Below, piece by piece: positions 1 to 8,954 of a stretch of 64,000 bases of DNA. The stretch covers positions 1,178,001 to 1,242,000 of the forward strand of contig NZ_CP071518.1 in the NCBI RefSeq assembly GCF_016613535.2, written 5' to 3'. The notes beneath the pieces were generated by a model, which worked only from the letters and a program-made list of their open reading frames with translations, did not search any database and was not told the DNA's origin. The number at the start of each line of letters is the position of its first letter. Position 1 is the first letter of the stretch. The stretch is from Lysobacter solisilvae. GTDB lineage: Bacteria > Pseudomonadota > Gammaproteobacteria > Xanthomonadales > Xanthomonadaceae. The position numbers and the translations under genes are program-made.

Positions 1-352
1 AGTTCGCCCGCAGCGGCGCGAGCGCGGTCTTGAGCCGCTGCTCCCGCTCGCCCTGGTTCATCAGGCTGATCTCGGCCGCGGTCAGCTCGATGTTGGCCGG
101 CAGCAGGTCGAAGTCCTCGGCGGTGCGCATGAGGATCGCGGCGGCGTCGGCTTCGCCCAGCAGGACGTCGCAGATGGTCTCCTCGATCTGGCGCTTGTCC
201 ACGCCGCTGCCCATGGTGGCGTTGCCCTGCGGGTCGAGGTCGACCAGCAGCACGCGTTTGGGCGTGCGCGCGAGCGCGGCGGCCAGGTTGACCGCGGTGG
301 TGGTCTTGCCGACCCCGCCTTTCTGGTTGGCGACAGCGATGATGCGAGCCAT
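1..352 (-). CDS. parA: ParA/Soj chromosome-partition ATPase (N-terminal part, cut by window edge)
   Basis: This is the first ~117 residues of a ParA-type Walker ATPase, which works with ParB at parS sites near the origin to segregate chromosomes. The start ATG at 352 opens [10 protein letters not shown], followed by the deviant Walker A motif KGGVGKTT at residues 11-18 with the signature lysine. A Walker A' segment [11 protein letters not shown] follows around residues 37-47. The rest of the gene lies to the left of the window. It sits downstream of rsmG on the same strand, the classical rsmG(gidB)-parA-parB order near oriC. About 197 bp separate the two genes and hold nothing I can name. The family call is very secure. 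Confidence 0.95.
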   Translation of the reverse strand, partial: MARIIAVANQKGGVGKTTTAVNLAAALARTPKRVLLVDLDPQGNATMGSGVDKRQIEETICDVLLGEADAAAILMRTAEDFDLLPANIELTAAEISLMNQGEREQRLKTALAPLRAN

Positions 353-549
353 GCGGCGCGTTGCCTCGGGGGTTGCGTGGGAAGACGGAGCGCGGCCGGG
401 AGGGCCCGGGCCGGACCGGGGATTATGCGGTATCCCCTGCCCGCCAATCGGCCGGCGGGCGGCCGGCGCGCTCCAGCCTGCCGGCAATGGCCGCCGCCGT
501 CGGTGACGCGGCGCACGCTGCGCGGCTGGCGCCGCGGCGCCCGGCCCGT

Positions 550-1197
550 TCAGACGGCGACGCGGCCCACCACGACCAGGTGGCGTTCGGCGTCCAGGCC
601 CGGTACGGCCAGCCGATGGCTGCCGCGGGTGGCCCAGCCGGCCGGCAGGTCGGCCAGCTCCTCGGCCGGGTGGGCGCCCTTCATGGCCAGCAGCACGCCG
701 TCGGGCTTGAGCAGGTGACCGCCCAGTTCCAGGATCAGCGGCAGCGTGGCCAGGGCCCGGGCGGTGATGGCGTCGTAGGCCCCGGGTTCGTCGACCGCCT
801 CGATCCGCGATTCGGCCACGCGTACTTCGGCCAGGCCCAGCTGGCGCACGCACTCGCGCATGAAGCGCGCCTTCTTGCCGTTGCTTTCGACCAGCGTCAC
901 CCGCAGGCCGGGGGTGACGATGGCCAGCGGGATCCCGGGCAGGCCGGGCCCGGTGCCCAGGTCGGCCAGCGTGCCCACGCCCTGTACCCAGGGGTGCATC
1001 GCCAGCGAATCGAGCAGGTGCTTGGCCACCATCTCGCGCGGGTCGCGGACGGCGGTGAGGTTGTAGGTGCTGTTCCAGCGGACCAGCAGGGCCAGGTAAT
1101 CCAGCAGCGGCGTCGCCAGGGCCGGGTCCAGCCGCAGCGTGCGCAGGCCGGCTTCCAGGGTGGGCCGCAGGTCGGGAGGGAGGGTCGGAGTGCTCAT
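550..1197 (-). CDS. rsmG: 16S rRNA (guanine-N7) methyltransferase RsmG
   Basis: RsmG (GidB) methylates N7 of G527 in 16S rRNA with S-adenosylmethionine; its loss gives low-level streptomycin resistance in many bacteria. The 215-residue length is usual for the family. The SAM-binding loop [12 protein letters not shown] lies near residues 78-89, preceded by the family motif [10 protein letters not shown] and followed by TLVESNGKK and ESRIE. It is transcribed toward parA, the conserved neighbourhood of this gene. No Shine-Dalgarno is obvious before ATG 1197. Confidence 0.96.
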   Translation of the reverse strand: MSTPTLPPDLRPTLEAGLRTLRLDPALATPLLDYLALLVRWNSTYNLTAVRDPREMVAKHLLDSLAMHPWVQGVGTLADLGTGPGLPGIPLAIVTPGLRVTLVESNGKKARFMRECVRQLGLAEVRVAESRIEAVDEPGAYDAITARALATLPLILELGGHLLKPDGVLLAMKGAHPAEELADLPAGWATRGSHRLAVPGLDAERHLVVVGRVAV

Positions 1198-1246
1198 GCG
1201 CGGCGAAGTATGCGGGAGGCCCCCGCGCTTCCGGCGGACCGCGGGC

Positions 1247-1858
1247 TCAGCCGCGCCACGCCAGCGCCGCCACGTAGCCCGCGGCGGGCTCCAGTTCGTG
1301 CAGGGTCCAGGCGGCGGCGTCGCCCAGTTCGGGGTCGCACTCGATCAGGCGCAGCCGCTCGCCCTGCACCTCGAACCGCAGGCGTTCCAGCCCGAACGAC
1401 AGCCCGTGGCCGTGGGCCTTGAGCACCGACTCCTTCGCGCACCACAGCCGCAGGAAGGCCCGGTCGCGGGGTTCGCCCGCCGGCTGGGCCGCGAGCCAGT
1501 CGTGCTCGGGGGCGGTGAAGAAGCGCCGTGCCAGCGCCAGCGCCCGCGGGCGCGCGTGCAGGCGCTCGCAGTCGGCGCCGACGATCACGCCCTGCGCCAG
1601 CACCACCAGCAGGCCCTCGCCGCTGTGGCTCCAGCTGCAGTCGATGCCGGCCGATAACAGGTGGGGACGGCCGCGGGCATCGCGCTGCAGGGGCAGGGTG
1701 TCGGGGGAGTGCCCCAGCTGGCCGGCCAGCCAGTCCCGTGCCGCCGGTTCGGCGGGTTCGCCGCGTCGATGGGGGTGCCAGGACCAGCGCAGCGGTCCGA
1801 CCGGCAAGGCCGGAGGGGCCGGGGCGGTGCTGACCGGCGGATCGGGCCGAAGGGGCAT
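1247..1858 (-). CDS. Sfp-type 4'-phosphopantetheinyl transferase
   Basis: This enzyme class moves the phosphopantetheine arm of CoA onto the conserved serine of carrier proteins. The 203-residue protein shows the Sfp hallmarks in order: SWSHSGEG, the Mg-binding VGADCER, and [10 protein letters not shown] (W-x-x-K-E). I chose ATG 1858 because the residues further upstream look like non-coding arginine-rich sequence. The gene is divergent from the AMP-ligase at 1939, with only 80 bp between them. The likely client is the carrier protein of the aryl polyene locus at 31.2 kb, although primary-metabolism carriers are also possible. The family is certain; the partner is inference. Confidence 0.9.
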   Translation of the reverse strand: MPLRPDPPVSTAPAPPALPVGPLRWSWHPHRRGEPAEPAARDWLAGQLGHSPDTLPLQRDARGRPHLLSAGIDCSWSHSGEGLLVVLAQGVIVGADCERLHARPRALALARRFFTAPEHDWLAAQPAGEPRDRAFLRLWCAKESVLKAHGHGLSFGLERLRFEVQGERLRLIECDPELGDAAAWTLHELEPAAGYVAALAWRG

Positions 1859-1862
1859 CGGG

Positions 1863-1891
1863 TCGGTTCGGGGACGCAATGCACGTAAAAT
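1863..1891 (+). promoter_or_regulatory. Possible promoter of the AMP-ligase gene
   Basis: The 80-bp divergent gap holds an AT-rich hexamer TAAAAT at 1886-1891 that could be a -10 box for the gene starting at 1939. The matching -35 position (TCGGTT, 17 bp upstream) is a poor match to consensus, so this is a weak call. A short purine-rich stretch (AGAAGA) just before ATG 1939 may serve as ribosome binding site. Confidence 0.3.
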
Positions 1892-1938
1892 AACCGGTGG
1901 GGGAGCGGTCCGGCACCGGAGCGCGGGAAAACAGAAGA

Positions 1939-3351
1939 ATGTCGGCAGCAATCGATGCAGTACCGGAACCGGCGCGCGGCGCCCGCAGCGCACTGGCCCT
2001 CGGCCCGGATGCGCGGGCCATCGCCTTCGGCCCGCAAGGCTCCATCGACCTGGCCCGGTTCGCGCGGGAAGTCCGCGGCGTGGCGCAGACGCTGCCGCCC
2101 GCCCGCCACGCGGTGAACCTGTGCGAGGACCGCTACCGGTTCCTGGTCGCCTTCTGCGCCGCCGCCCTGCGCGGCCAGACCACGCTGATGCCGCCCTCGC
2201 GCGCGCCGGCGGTGGTGGCCGAAGTGATGGCCCAGTACGGCGACAGCTACTGCCTGGGCGACCGCGGCCCCTGCGGCGACGAGCCGATGCCGCACGACTA
2301 CCGGCTGCTGCCCGACGTGCTGCCGCAGGCCGATGGCGACGCCCTGGTCCTCGACGACGACTTCCACGTGGCGGTCGGCTTCACCTCCGGCAGCACCGGC
2401 CGGCCGAAGTCCAACCTCAAGACCTGGGCCGCCTTCCGCGCCGGCACGCTGCAGAACCTGGCCGCGCTGGCCGACCTGCTCGATGCGGACGCGGTCACGC
2501 CGCTGATCGCCACCGTCCCGCCGCAACACATGTACGGCATGGAGATGTCGATCCTGCTGCCGCTGCTGGGCGCCATCGCCGTGCACGGCGGCCGTCCCTT
2601 CTTTCCAGGTGATGTCGCGCGCGCGCTGTGCGACGCGCCGACGCCGCCACTGCTGGTCACCACGCCCGTGCACCTGCGCGCGCTGGTGGAATCGGATGTC
2701 GCGATGCCGCCGCTGGCGGGCATCGTCAGCGCCACCGCGCCGCTGTCGGCCGAACTGGCGCAGGCGGCCGAAGCCCGCTTCGGCTGCCAGGTGCGCGAGC
2801 TGTTCGGCTCCACCGAAACCTGCGTGATCGCGCGCCGCCGCACGGCGGTGGAAACCGCCTGGACGCCCCTGCCGGGCGTGCGCGTGTCACCGCAACCCGA
2901 CGGCGCCGCCGTTCAGGCCACACACCTGGCGCAGGCCGTCGTCCTGTCCGACCTGGTGGAAGTGCACGCCGACGGACGTTTCGAACTGCGCGGACGCAAC
3001 GCCGACCTGCTCGAGATCGCGGGCAAGCGCGCATCGCTGGGCGACCTCACGCGACGCCTGCTGGCCATCCCCGGCATCCACGACGGCGTCGTGTTCCAGA
3101 TGGATCCCTGCGCGCGCACCGGCGTGCGCCGCATCGGCGCCGTCGCCGTGGCGCCGGGCCTGGACGAGGCGCACGTGCTGGCCGCGCTGCGCACGCAGCT
3201 GGACCCGGTCTTCCTGCCGCGCGCGCTGCGCTGCGTGGCGGACCTGCCGCGCAACGAAACCGGCAAGCTCACGCGCGAGACGCTGGCGAACCTGCTGCGC
3301 ACCCCGGTCGCCGACGGCGACGGCGACCTTGCCGTGTCCCCCGCCTGCTGA
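1939..3351 (+). CDS. xanA2: AMP-dependent synthetase/ligase, XanA2-like (aryl polyene starter activation)
   Basis: This 470-residue member of the ANL adenylation superfamily probably adenylates hydroxybenzoate and passes it to the pigment acyl carrier protein, as XanA2 does in Xanthomonas. The P-loop TSGSTGRPKSN lies near residues 150-160, the FGSTET motif (A5) near 290, the hinge region ELRGRNADLLEIAGKR near 350, and a C-terminal NETGKL with the catalytic lysine near residue 440. I start at ATG 1939 because the upstream codons are low-complexity and an AGAAG sequence precedes this ATG. It pairs divergently with the phosphopantetheinyl transferase. It lies about 24 kb from the main pigment locus, so the pathway link rests on family resemblance. 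A different acyl-ACP ligase role is possible. Confidence 0.75.
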   Translation: MSAAIDAVPEPARGARSALALGPDARAIAFGPQGSIDLARFAREVRGVAQTLPPARHAVNLCEDRYRFLVAFCAAALRGQTTLMPPSRAPAVVAEVMAQYGDSYCLGDRGPCGDEPMPHDYRLLPDVLPQADGDALVLDDDFHVAVGFTSGSTGRPKSNLKTWAAFRAGTLQNLAALADLLDADAVTPLIATVPPQHMYGMEMSILLPLLGAIAVHGGRPFFPGDVARALCDAPTPPLLVTTPVHLRALVESDVAMPPLAGIVSATAPLSAELAQAAEARFGCQVRELFGSTETCVIARRRTAVETAWTPLPGVRVSPQPDGAAVQATHLAQAVVLSDLVEVHADGRFELRGRNADLLEIAGKRASLGDLTRRLLAIPGIHDGVVFQMDPCARTGVRRIGAVAVAPGLDEAHVLAALRTQLDPVFLPRALRCVADLPRNETGKLTRETLANLLRTPVADGDGDLAVSPAC

Positions 3352-3571
3352 TCCGGCCGGACCTTCCACGCGGCCGCGCGCCTTCCTCGACTTGTAAAGA
3401 AGTTGTGACCGGACGCGCGCTCACTTGGTGATCACGCCAGATAAGCCGGGAAAACAAGGCAAAAACGTGCCGTTCATCTCGCTGACGCGCCCATCACGGA
3501 TGCGCGCCCATGCTTCAGTCGCCCCACGACAGGGCCCCTATTTTCCGCTGTAGAACTGAAGGAGAGCGCAC

Positions 3572-3847
3572 ATGATTGGTTTCATCGTTTGGCTGATCGT
3601 CGGCGGCATCATCGGCTGGCTTGCCAGCCTCGTCATGAAGACCGATGCCCAGCAGGGTGTGTTCCTCAACATCATCGTCGGCATCGTCGGCGCGTTCCTG
3701 GGCGGTTGGCTCGGCAGCGTGATGGGCATTGGCGGCGCGGACATCAACGACGGCGCCTTCAACCTGACCAGCCTGCTGCTCTCGCTGGTGGGCGCGATCG
3801 TCCTGCTCGCCATCGTCAACCTGTTCCGTCGCGGACGCGTTCGCTAA
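3572..3847 (+). CDS. GlsB/YeaQ/YmgE family small membrane protein
   Basis: This 91-residue protein of the transglycosylase-associated (YeaQ) family has three predicted membrane segments: residues ~2-20, ~30-50 and ~68-85. The second contains the glycine-rich NIIVGIVGAFLGGW typical of the family. It ends in a short basic tail (FRRGRVR). Relatives are stress-induced inner-membrane proteins of unclear function. A strong ribosome binding site (AAGGAGA) precedes ATG 3572. A good hairpin terminator follows at 3871, so it is probably a single-gene transcript. The 220 bp upstream contains no other gene. Confidence 0.9.
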   Translation: MIGFIVWLIVGGIIGWLASLVMKTDAQQGVFLNIIVGIVGAFLGGWLGSVMGIGGADINDGAFNLTSLLLSLVGAIVLLAIVNLFRRGRVR

Positions 3848-3870
3848 GCAACGACAGGGTTGTGACAACA

Positions 3871-3902
3871 AAAGGCCCGGCTTGTCCGGGCCTTTTCTTT
3901 TT
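3871..3902. terminator. Intrinsic terminator, probably bidirectional
   Basis: The stem AAAGGCCCGG (3871-3880) pairs with CCGGGCCTTT after a 5-base loop and is followed by a T-rich tract. It lies between the convergent YeaQ-family gene and xthA. The other strand also gives a hairpin followed by T residues, so it can serve both. Confidence 0.85.
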
Positions 3903-3955
3903 GGCGGCATTGCATCAAGGCGTCATGCCACCGGCCGCGTCCCGGCGTCGCCTCG

Positions 3956-4744
3956 CTACGTCACTTCCACCCACACCGGCGTGTGGTCGCTGGGCCGCTC
4001 CCAGGCGCGCGGGCCGGTGTCGATTCCCGCCCCGGTGCAGCGGGCGCGCAGCGCCTGGCTCACCAGCACCAGGTCGATCCGCAGGCCCCAGCCGCGGTCG
4101 AAGGCGTTGAGCCGGTAATCCCACCAGCTGTGGTGGCCCGCCTCGTCGTTGAACAGCCGGAAGCTGTCGTGCAGGCCCAGGTCCAGCAGTGACTTCAGCG
4201 CCTCGCGCTCGGGCGTGGAGCACAGGATCTTCTCGTGCCAGCGTTCGGGCTTGTAGACGTCGCGGTCGTCCGGGGCGATGTTGAAATCGCCCAGCACCAC
4301 CAGGTTGGGGTGCTGCACCAGTTCCTCGCGCAGCCACTCGCGCACGGCGGCCAGCCAGCGCAGCTTGTACTCGAACTTCTCGCTGCCCACCGATTCACCG
4401 TTGACCACGTACAGGTTGACGATGCGCAGCGCCTGCGGCGAACCGGGCTCACTGCCCACCGTCGCGGCCAGCACGCGCTTCTGCGGATCGTCGAAGCCCG
4501 GGATGCCGGTGACGCACTCGCTGGTGAAGGGCAGTCGGCTGAGCAGGGCGACGCCGTTGTACGTCTTCTGGCCGCAGAACATGCTGCGATAGCCCAGTTC
4601 GGCCAGGGCCGCGTCCGGGAACTTGGGGTCCTCCAGCTTGGTTTCCTGCAGCGCCACCACGTCGGGGGTGGCTTCCTGCAGCCAGCGCTGCAGGTGGGGC
4701 AGGCGGACGTTGAGCGAATTGACGTTCCAGCTGGCGATCTTCAT
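3956..4744 (-). CDS. xthA: Exodeoxyribonuclease III
   Basis: This 262-residue Mg-dependent AP endonuclease and 3'-5' exonuclease acts in base-excision repair. The start ATG 4744 gives MKIASWNVNSLNVR with the catalytic Asn. The metal ligand glutamate follows in ALQETKLED, then GDFNIAPDDRDVY in the middle and RIDLVLVS plus SDHTPV at the C-terminus (the catalytic Asp-His pair). Six bases before the ATG the antisense strand reads TACACT (4751-4756), and there is no Shine-Dalgarno, so the mRNA may be leaderless. It is divergent from the gamma-carbonic-anhydrase-like gene at 4835. Confidence 0.96.
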   Translation of the reverse strand: MKIASWNVNSLNVRLPHLQRWLQEATPDVVALQETKLEDPKFPDAALAELGYRSMFCGQKTYNGVALLSRLPFTSECVTGIPGFDDPQKRVLAATVGSEPGSPQALRIVNLYVVNGESVGSEKFEYKLRWLAAVREWLREELVQHPNLVVLGDFNIAPDDRDVYKPERWHEKILCSTPEREALKSLLDLGLHDSFRLFNDEAGHHSWWDYRLNAFDRGWGLRIDLVLVSQALRARCTGAGIDTGPRAWERPSDHTPVWVEVT

Positions 4745-4834
4745 CGCGCCAGTGTAGCCGCCGCGCTCCACCCGTTCAGCCGATCGCGACGCCGCGCGAA
4801 CCGCGACCCGGCCGCGCCCCTTAAACTGCCCGCC

Positions 4835-5407
4835 ATGAGCACGCGCCCCGCCCATGTCGGCCCCTCCCATATCCGTCCCTACCTCGACCACGTCCCCGTC
4901 CTGGGCGAACGCAGCTATGTCGACCCGGCGGCGACCGTCATTGGCGACGTCATCCTCGGCGAGGACGTCTCGATCTGGCCGGGCACGGTGGTCCGCGGCG
5001 ACGTCAACTTCATCCGCATCGGTGCGCGCACCAACATCCAGGACGGCACCGTGGTGCATGTGAGCCACGACGGCCCGCACGCCAAGCTGGGCGGCTTCGC
5101 CACGGTGATCGGCGAGGACGTCACCATCGGCCACAAGGCGATCATCCACGCCTGCCGGATCGAGGACGCGGTGCTGATCGGCATGGGCGCGGTGGTGCTG
5201 GACGGCGCGGTGGTGCGCAAGCACGGGTTCGTCGGCGCCGGCGCACTGGTGACGCCGGGCAAGGTGGTGGGCGAGGGCGAGCTGTGGCTGGGCAACCCCG
5301 CGCGCCTGTCGCGCATGCTCAGCGATGCGGAAATCCAGGCGCTGTACTACTCGGCGCAGCACTACGTCCGCCTGAAGGACCAGTACCTGGCGATGGCCTG
5401 CGCATGA
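4835..5407 (+). CDS. Gamma-carbonic-anhydrase-like hexapeptide protein (YrdA/PaaY family)
   Basis: This 190-residue left-handed beta-helix protein has hexapeptide repeats from about residue 20 to 150 (VIGDVILGEDVSIWPG, then RIGARTNIQDG). The three histidines that bind metal in gamma-carbonic anhydrases appear to be present, in VVHVSHDG and IGHKAIIHAC. Biochemistry of close relatives is mixed: some have carbonic anhydrase or thioesterase activity and others none. The ATG at 4835 is preceded by TAAACT at 4822-4827, 7 bases away, with no Shine-Dalgarno. It is not obviously in an operon. Confidence 0.9.
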   Translation: MSTRPAHVGPSHIRPYLDHVPVLGERSYVDPAATVIGDVILGEDVSIWPGTVVRGDVNFIRIGARTNIQDGTVVHVSHDGPHAKLGGFATVIGEDVTIGHKAIIHACRIEDAVLIGMGAVVLDGAVVRKHGFVGAGALVTPGKVVGEGELWLGNPARLSRMLSDAEIQALYYSAQHYVRLKDQYLAMACA

Positions 5408-5546
5408 GGGACGCGAAAGCTGGCGCCGTCGCTCCGGCGCGGTGGTCGCGGTGCGCGCGGGCCGATCAGGGTGGCCTCATCCGGGGCGCGTCGCCGGGCC
5501 GGTCCCGTCGTGGCGCCGGCATGCCCACGCCCGCCGGGGTGAAGTG

Positions 5547-6264
5547 ATGCGTGCCAACGCCCCGCCGGCGATGCTCGACACCTTCCGCGAAGTGGTCACG
5601 CCCGAAGGCGTGCCGCTGCACCTGCCGGCGGCGGGCCCGGTCCCGCGCGCGCTGGCCTGGTCGATCGACCTGGGCATCCGCTTCGTCATCATGATCGCCA
5701 CCGGGATGGTCATGGGCATCTTCGGCGTGGCCGGCAACGGGCCGTACCTGATCGTGGTGTTCATCGTGTTCTGGCTGTACCCGGTGCTGTTCGAGGTGCT
5801 GGACCGCGGCCGCACGCCCGGCAAGCGGGCGCTGGGCCTGCGCGTGATCGCGACCAACGGCGCGCCGGTCGGCTGGCTGGCCTCGTTCTCCAGGAACCTG
5901 CTGCGCGTGGTGGACATGCTGCCGGTGGCCTATGCCGTCGGCCTGGTAACCAGCCCTGGCCGACCCGTGGGGCCGCCGGCTCGGCGACATGGTGGCCGGC
6001 ACGCTGGTGGTCCATGCCGAGCCGCGCGAGCCGGACGTCGGCGACCTGCAGGCGGCCCAGGCCGTTCCGCTGGCGCCCGCCGCGCCGCTGCTGCCGCACG
6101 AGCAGTCGGCGATCGTCGCCTTCGCCGAGCGCGCGCCCAATCTCACCCAGGAGCGGCGGATCGAACTGGCCGACCTGGCCGAACCGCTCGTGCGCGCACA
6201 GGGGCCGCTGGCCGTGACGCGGTTGTACGGGATCGCCAACTGGTTGCTGGGGCGTCGGGCATGA
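5547..6264 (+). pseudogene. RDD family membrane protein, interrupted by one extra C
   Basis: This is an RDD-domain integral membrane protein that opens the MoxR operon. ATG 5547 gives MRANAPPAMLDTFREV, then RALAWSIDLGIRF (the first conserved Arg-Asp pair) and the FEVLDRGRTPGKRALGLRV signature. After GLVTS the frame breaks at the C-run 5954-5956 (agCCCTGGcc). Removing one C restores LADPWGRRLGDMVAGTLVV and an open frame to the stop at 6262-6264, for a corrected length of 238 residues. The extra base sits against a CCTGG site, like several others in this window, so a sequencing error is more likely than a real mutation. The stop overlaps the next start (ATGA), which argues that the gene is functional. 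Confidence 0.85.
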
Positions 6265-7353
6265 AGCAGGAAACCTTTGTCCAGCGCTACCAGGCGCAGT
6301 GGCAGGCGCTGGAGCAATGGACCCAGGCGCGCGGGCAGAACGCCCGCCGTGCCCGCAAGGAACGGCGGCAGTGGGCGGGCCTGCCCGACGACGACTTCCC
6401 GACCCGCTACCGGCGCCTGTGCCAGCAGCTGGCCCTGGCGCGCCGGCGCGGCTACAGCCCGGTGGTGACCGGCCGCCTGCAGCGGCTGATGCAGCAGGGA
6501 CACGGCGTGCTCTACCGCAGCACCACCCTGCACTGGCGGCGCGCGCTGGATTTCCCTGGTCGGCGGGTTCCCGCGCCTGGTGCGCGAGGAACGGGCCGTG
6601 ATGTGGGCCGCCACCGCACTGTTCGTGCTGCCGGCGATCGCCATCTTCGTCGCCATCCAGCTCGATCCCGACCTGTCCAGCAGCCTGTGGGATCCACTGC
6701 AGCTGGCCGACTTCGAGGAGATGTACAACCCCGACGATCCGGACCGCAAGCTGGGCCGCGACAGCGGCACCAACCTCGCCATGTTCGGCCTGTACGTCTG
6801 GAACAACGTCAGCGTCGGCTTCCGCGTGTTCGCCAGCGGGCTGCTGGCCGGACTGGGGCCGGTGCTGGCGCTGGGCTCGGAGAGCATCCGCCTGGGCTCG
6901 GTCGCCGGCCACCTGCAGGCCGTCGGCCACGGCGATCCGTTCTGGCGCTTCGTCTGCGGCCACGGGGCGCTCGAGCTCACCGCCATCGTCATCTCCGGCG
7001 GTGCCGGACTGCGGCTGGGCCTGAACCTGATCGCCCCCGGACAGCGCCGCCGCATCGACGCGCTGCTCGACGGCGGGCGACGCGGCGCGCTGCTGTGCGC
7101 CGGCGTGCTGGCGATGCTGGTGTTCGCGGCCTTCATCGAGGCGTTCTGGTCGTCGATCGCATGGATGCCCGCGTCGATCAAGTACAGCGTCGCCGCTGTG
7201 CTGTGGGGCGGCGTGTTCCTGTGGCTGGGGCGGGGCGGCCGCCACGGCGCGCAGTTCGACTTCACCGGCGCGGACCGCCGTGACCAGGCCAGCCGAGACG
7301 AAGCCAGCCGTCGCGGCACGGGCGGTCCACAGGCACCGGCAGGCCAGGGATGA
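6261..7353 (+). pseudogene. SpoIIM-like (stage II sporulation protein M family) membrane protein, interrupted by one extra C
   Basis: This is the second gene of the MoxR operon, a multi-pass membrane protein of the SpoIIM family; these occur beside MoxR ATPases in many non-sporulating bacteria. The N-terminal part (MKQETFVQRYQAQW to HWRRALDF) is in one frame. The membrane part (LVREERAVMWAATALFVLP to the C-terminus) is in another. The break is at C-run 6554-6556 (ttCCCTGGtc); deleting one C gives HWRRALDFLVGGFPRLVREE and a continuous 363-residue protein. The site again abuts CCTGG. It overlaps the genes on both sides by ATGA. An assembly error is the best explanation. Confidence 0.85.
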
Positions 7354-8954
7354 GGATCGAAGACCTCACCGTCGCACTGCGCCCGCGCAATCCGTGGGAA
7401 GCGGTGGAACTGGGCACCGCGCTGGCGCGCCGCCACCTGGGCGCCGTGCTGCGCCCCTGGCTGGCGCTGTCGCTGCCGGTCCTGGTCCTGGTCAACCTGC
7501 TGTGCTGGTCGCTCGACGTGCTGTGGCTGGCCGCGCTTTTGATGTGGTGGCTCAAGCCGCTCTTCGACCGCGTGCCGCTGTTCGTCCTCTCGCGCGCCGT
7601 GTTCGGGCAGCCGCCCGGCGCGATGGCGACGCTGCGTGCGCAGTTCAACTGGGGCCTGCGCTGGATGCCCGGCTATCTGGTCTGGCGCCGACTGAGCCCG
7701 CTGCGCTCGCTCAACCTGCCGATCGACCTGCTGGAAGGCTCCCGTGGCGAGCAGGCCAGCACCCGGCGCAGCGCGCTGGGGGCTCCGGTCTACGGCGTGG
7801 CCTGCCTGCTCACCCTGGTGTTCCTGAATTTCGAGGCGGTGCTGCTGGCGGGCCTGTTGTCGGGCGCGCTGATCTTCGTGCCCAACGATGTGATCGTCGA
7901 GACGGCGGCGCGGATGTGGAACGTGTTCGTGTCGCAGCCGGTCTGGTTGCAGTCGCTGGTCAACCTGGCGGCGTGGCTGGTGACCACCGTGCTGGAGCCC
8001 TTCTACGTGGGCGCCGGCTTCGGCCTGTACCTGAGCCGGCGCACGCAGATCGAAGGCTGGGACATCGAGATGGTCCTGCGCCGGCTGCGGGCCCGTCTGG
8101 CCACCGCGCCCGTGGTGCTGCTTGCGGCGCTGGGCCTGGCCATCGGCACCCTGGCCGCACCGGCGGTGCACGCCGCGCCTGCGCCCGAGGAGCGCGCGCC
8201 GGTGGCGGCCGCGGCGCCCGCGGAGCCGGCCGCGCCGCGGCACCACCGGGAAGCGACGGTGCAGGAAGTTTTCGGTGACGAGACGGTGCGCGACGCGGGC
8301 TGGGAACAGGCGGTCAAGCGCGCCTACGAGGATCCCCAGGTCAGCCCGACGCGTCCGGTCAAGCAGTGGGTCCCGCGCGAGCAGGACGCGCCCCCGAAGC
8401 CTCCCTCGGGCGACTGGGCCTGGCTGGGCAAGGCGATGGGCCTGGTGGGCGAGTACGGCATGTGGGTCGTGTTCGGCGTGCTGGCGCTGGCCTTGCTGCT
8501 GACTTCGCCGCGCTGGCTGCGCTGGATGCGCGGCGCGGTGTCGCGCGAAGGTCGCGAGCCGTCGCCGGTGCAGGTGGACGCGGCGGCCGGCGAAGTCGTC
8601 CCGCTGCCTGCCGACCTTCCCGCCGCGGCGCTGCGCCTGTGGCACGAGGGCCGCGGACGCGATGCGCTGGCGCTGATGTATCGCGCCAGCGTCGAGGACA
8701 TGGCGCGCCTGGCCAACGTCGTGCTGGTGCCGGGCGCCACCGAGGCGCACACGCTGCGCGCGTCGCGCCGGCTGCCGCGTGAGCACGACCGCGAGGTGTT
8801 CGCGCGCGCCGTGCGCACCTGGCAGACCGCGGCGTACGCGCACGGCCTGCCCAGCGCGCAGGAATTCGACGCCCTGCTGCGGGCGCTGGTCCACGCGTTC
8901 GGCTGGAAAACCGCCACCGGGCTGGATGCACCTGCCGCGGAGGGCACCGCATGA
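7350..8954 (+). CDS. DUF4129 domain-containing membrane protein
   Basis: This is the third gene of the MoxR operon (534 residues, function unknown). The first half has several membrane segments (around residues 35-65, 150-175, 200-220 and 255-275). A proline/alanine-rich linker (~270-350) follows, then another membrane segment near 375-390 and the cytoplasmic C-terminal DUF4129 region (ALMYRASVEDMARL to the end). Related operons encode components associated with the von Willebrand/DUF58 and MoxR proteins. Start ATG 7350 overlaps the previous stop and the end overlaps the next start, so it is translationally coupled on both sides. Confidence 0.85.
   Translation: MRIEDLTVALRPRNPWEAVELGTALARRHLGAVLRPWLALSLPVLVLVNLLCWSLDVLWLAALLMWWLKPLFDRVPLFVLSRAVFGQPPGAMATLRAQFNWGLRWMPGYLVWRRLSPLRSLNLPIDLLEGSRGEQASTRRSALGAPVYGVACLLTLVFLNFEAVLLAGLLSGALIFVPNDVIVETAARMWNVFVSQPVWLQSLVNLAAWLVTTVLEPFYVGAGFGLYLSRRTQIEGWDIEMVLRRLRARLATAPVVLLAALGLAIGTLAAPAVHAAPAPEERAPVAAAAPAEPAAPRHHREATVQEVFGDETVRDAGWEQAVKRAYEDPQVSPTRPVKQWVPREQDAPPKPPSGDWAWLGKAMGLVGEYGMWVVFGVLALALLLTSPRWLRWMRGAVSREGREPSPVQVDAAAGEVVPLPADLPAAALRLWHEGRGRDALALMYRASVEDMARLANVVLVPGATEAHTLRASRRLPREHDREVFARAVRTWQTAAYAHGLPSAQEFDALLRALVHAFGWKTATGLDAPAAEGTA

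Noticed and set aside
5954..6556. Programmed frameshifting as the cause of the breaks
   Set aside because: The breaks share a CCWGG-type context across unrelated genes, lie at variable positions in the proteins, and no slippery site with a stimulatory structure or regulatory logic is apparent.
5466..8894. A 1142-codon open frame on the minus strand opposite the MoxR operon
   Set aside because: It is a GC-rich shadow. Its translation is Arg/Gln/His-rich low-complexity sequence, and the plus-strand genes match known families with coupled starts.
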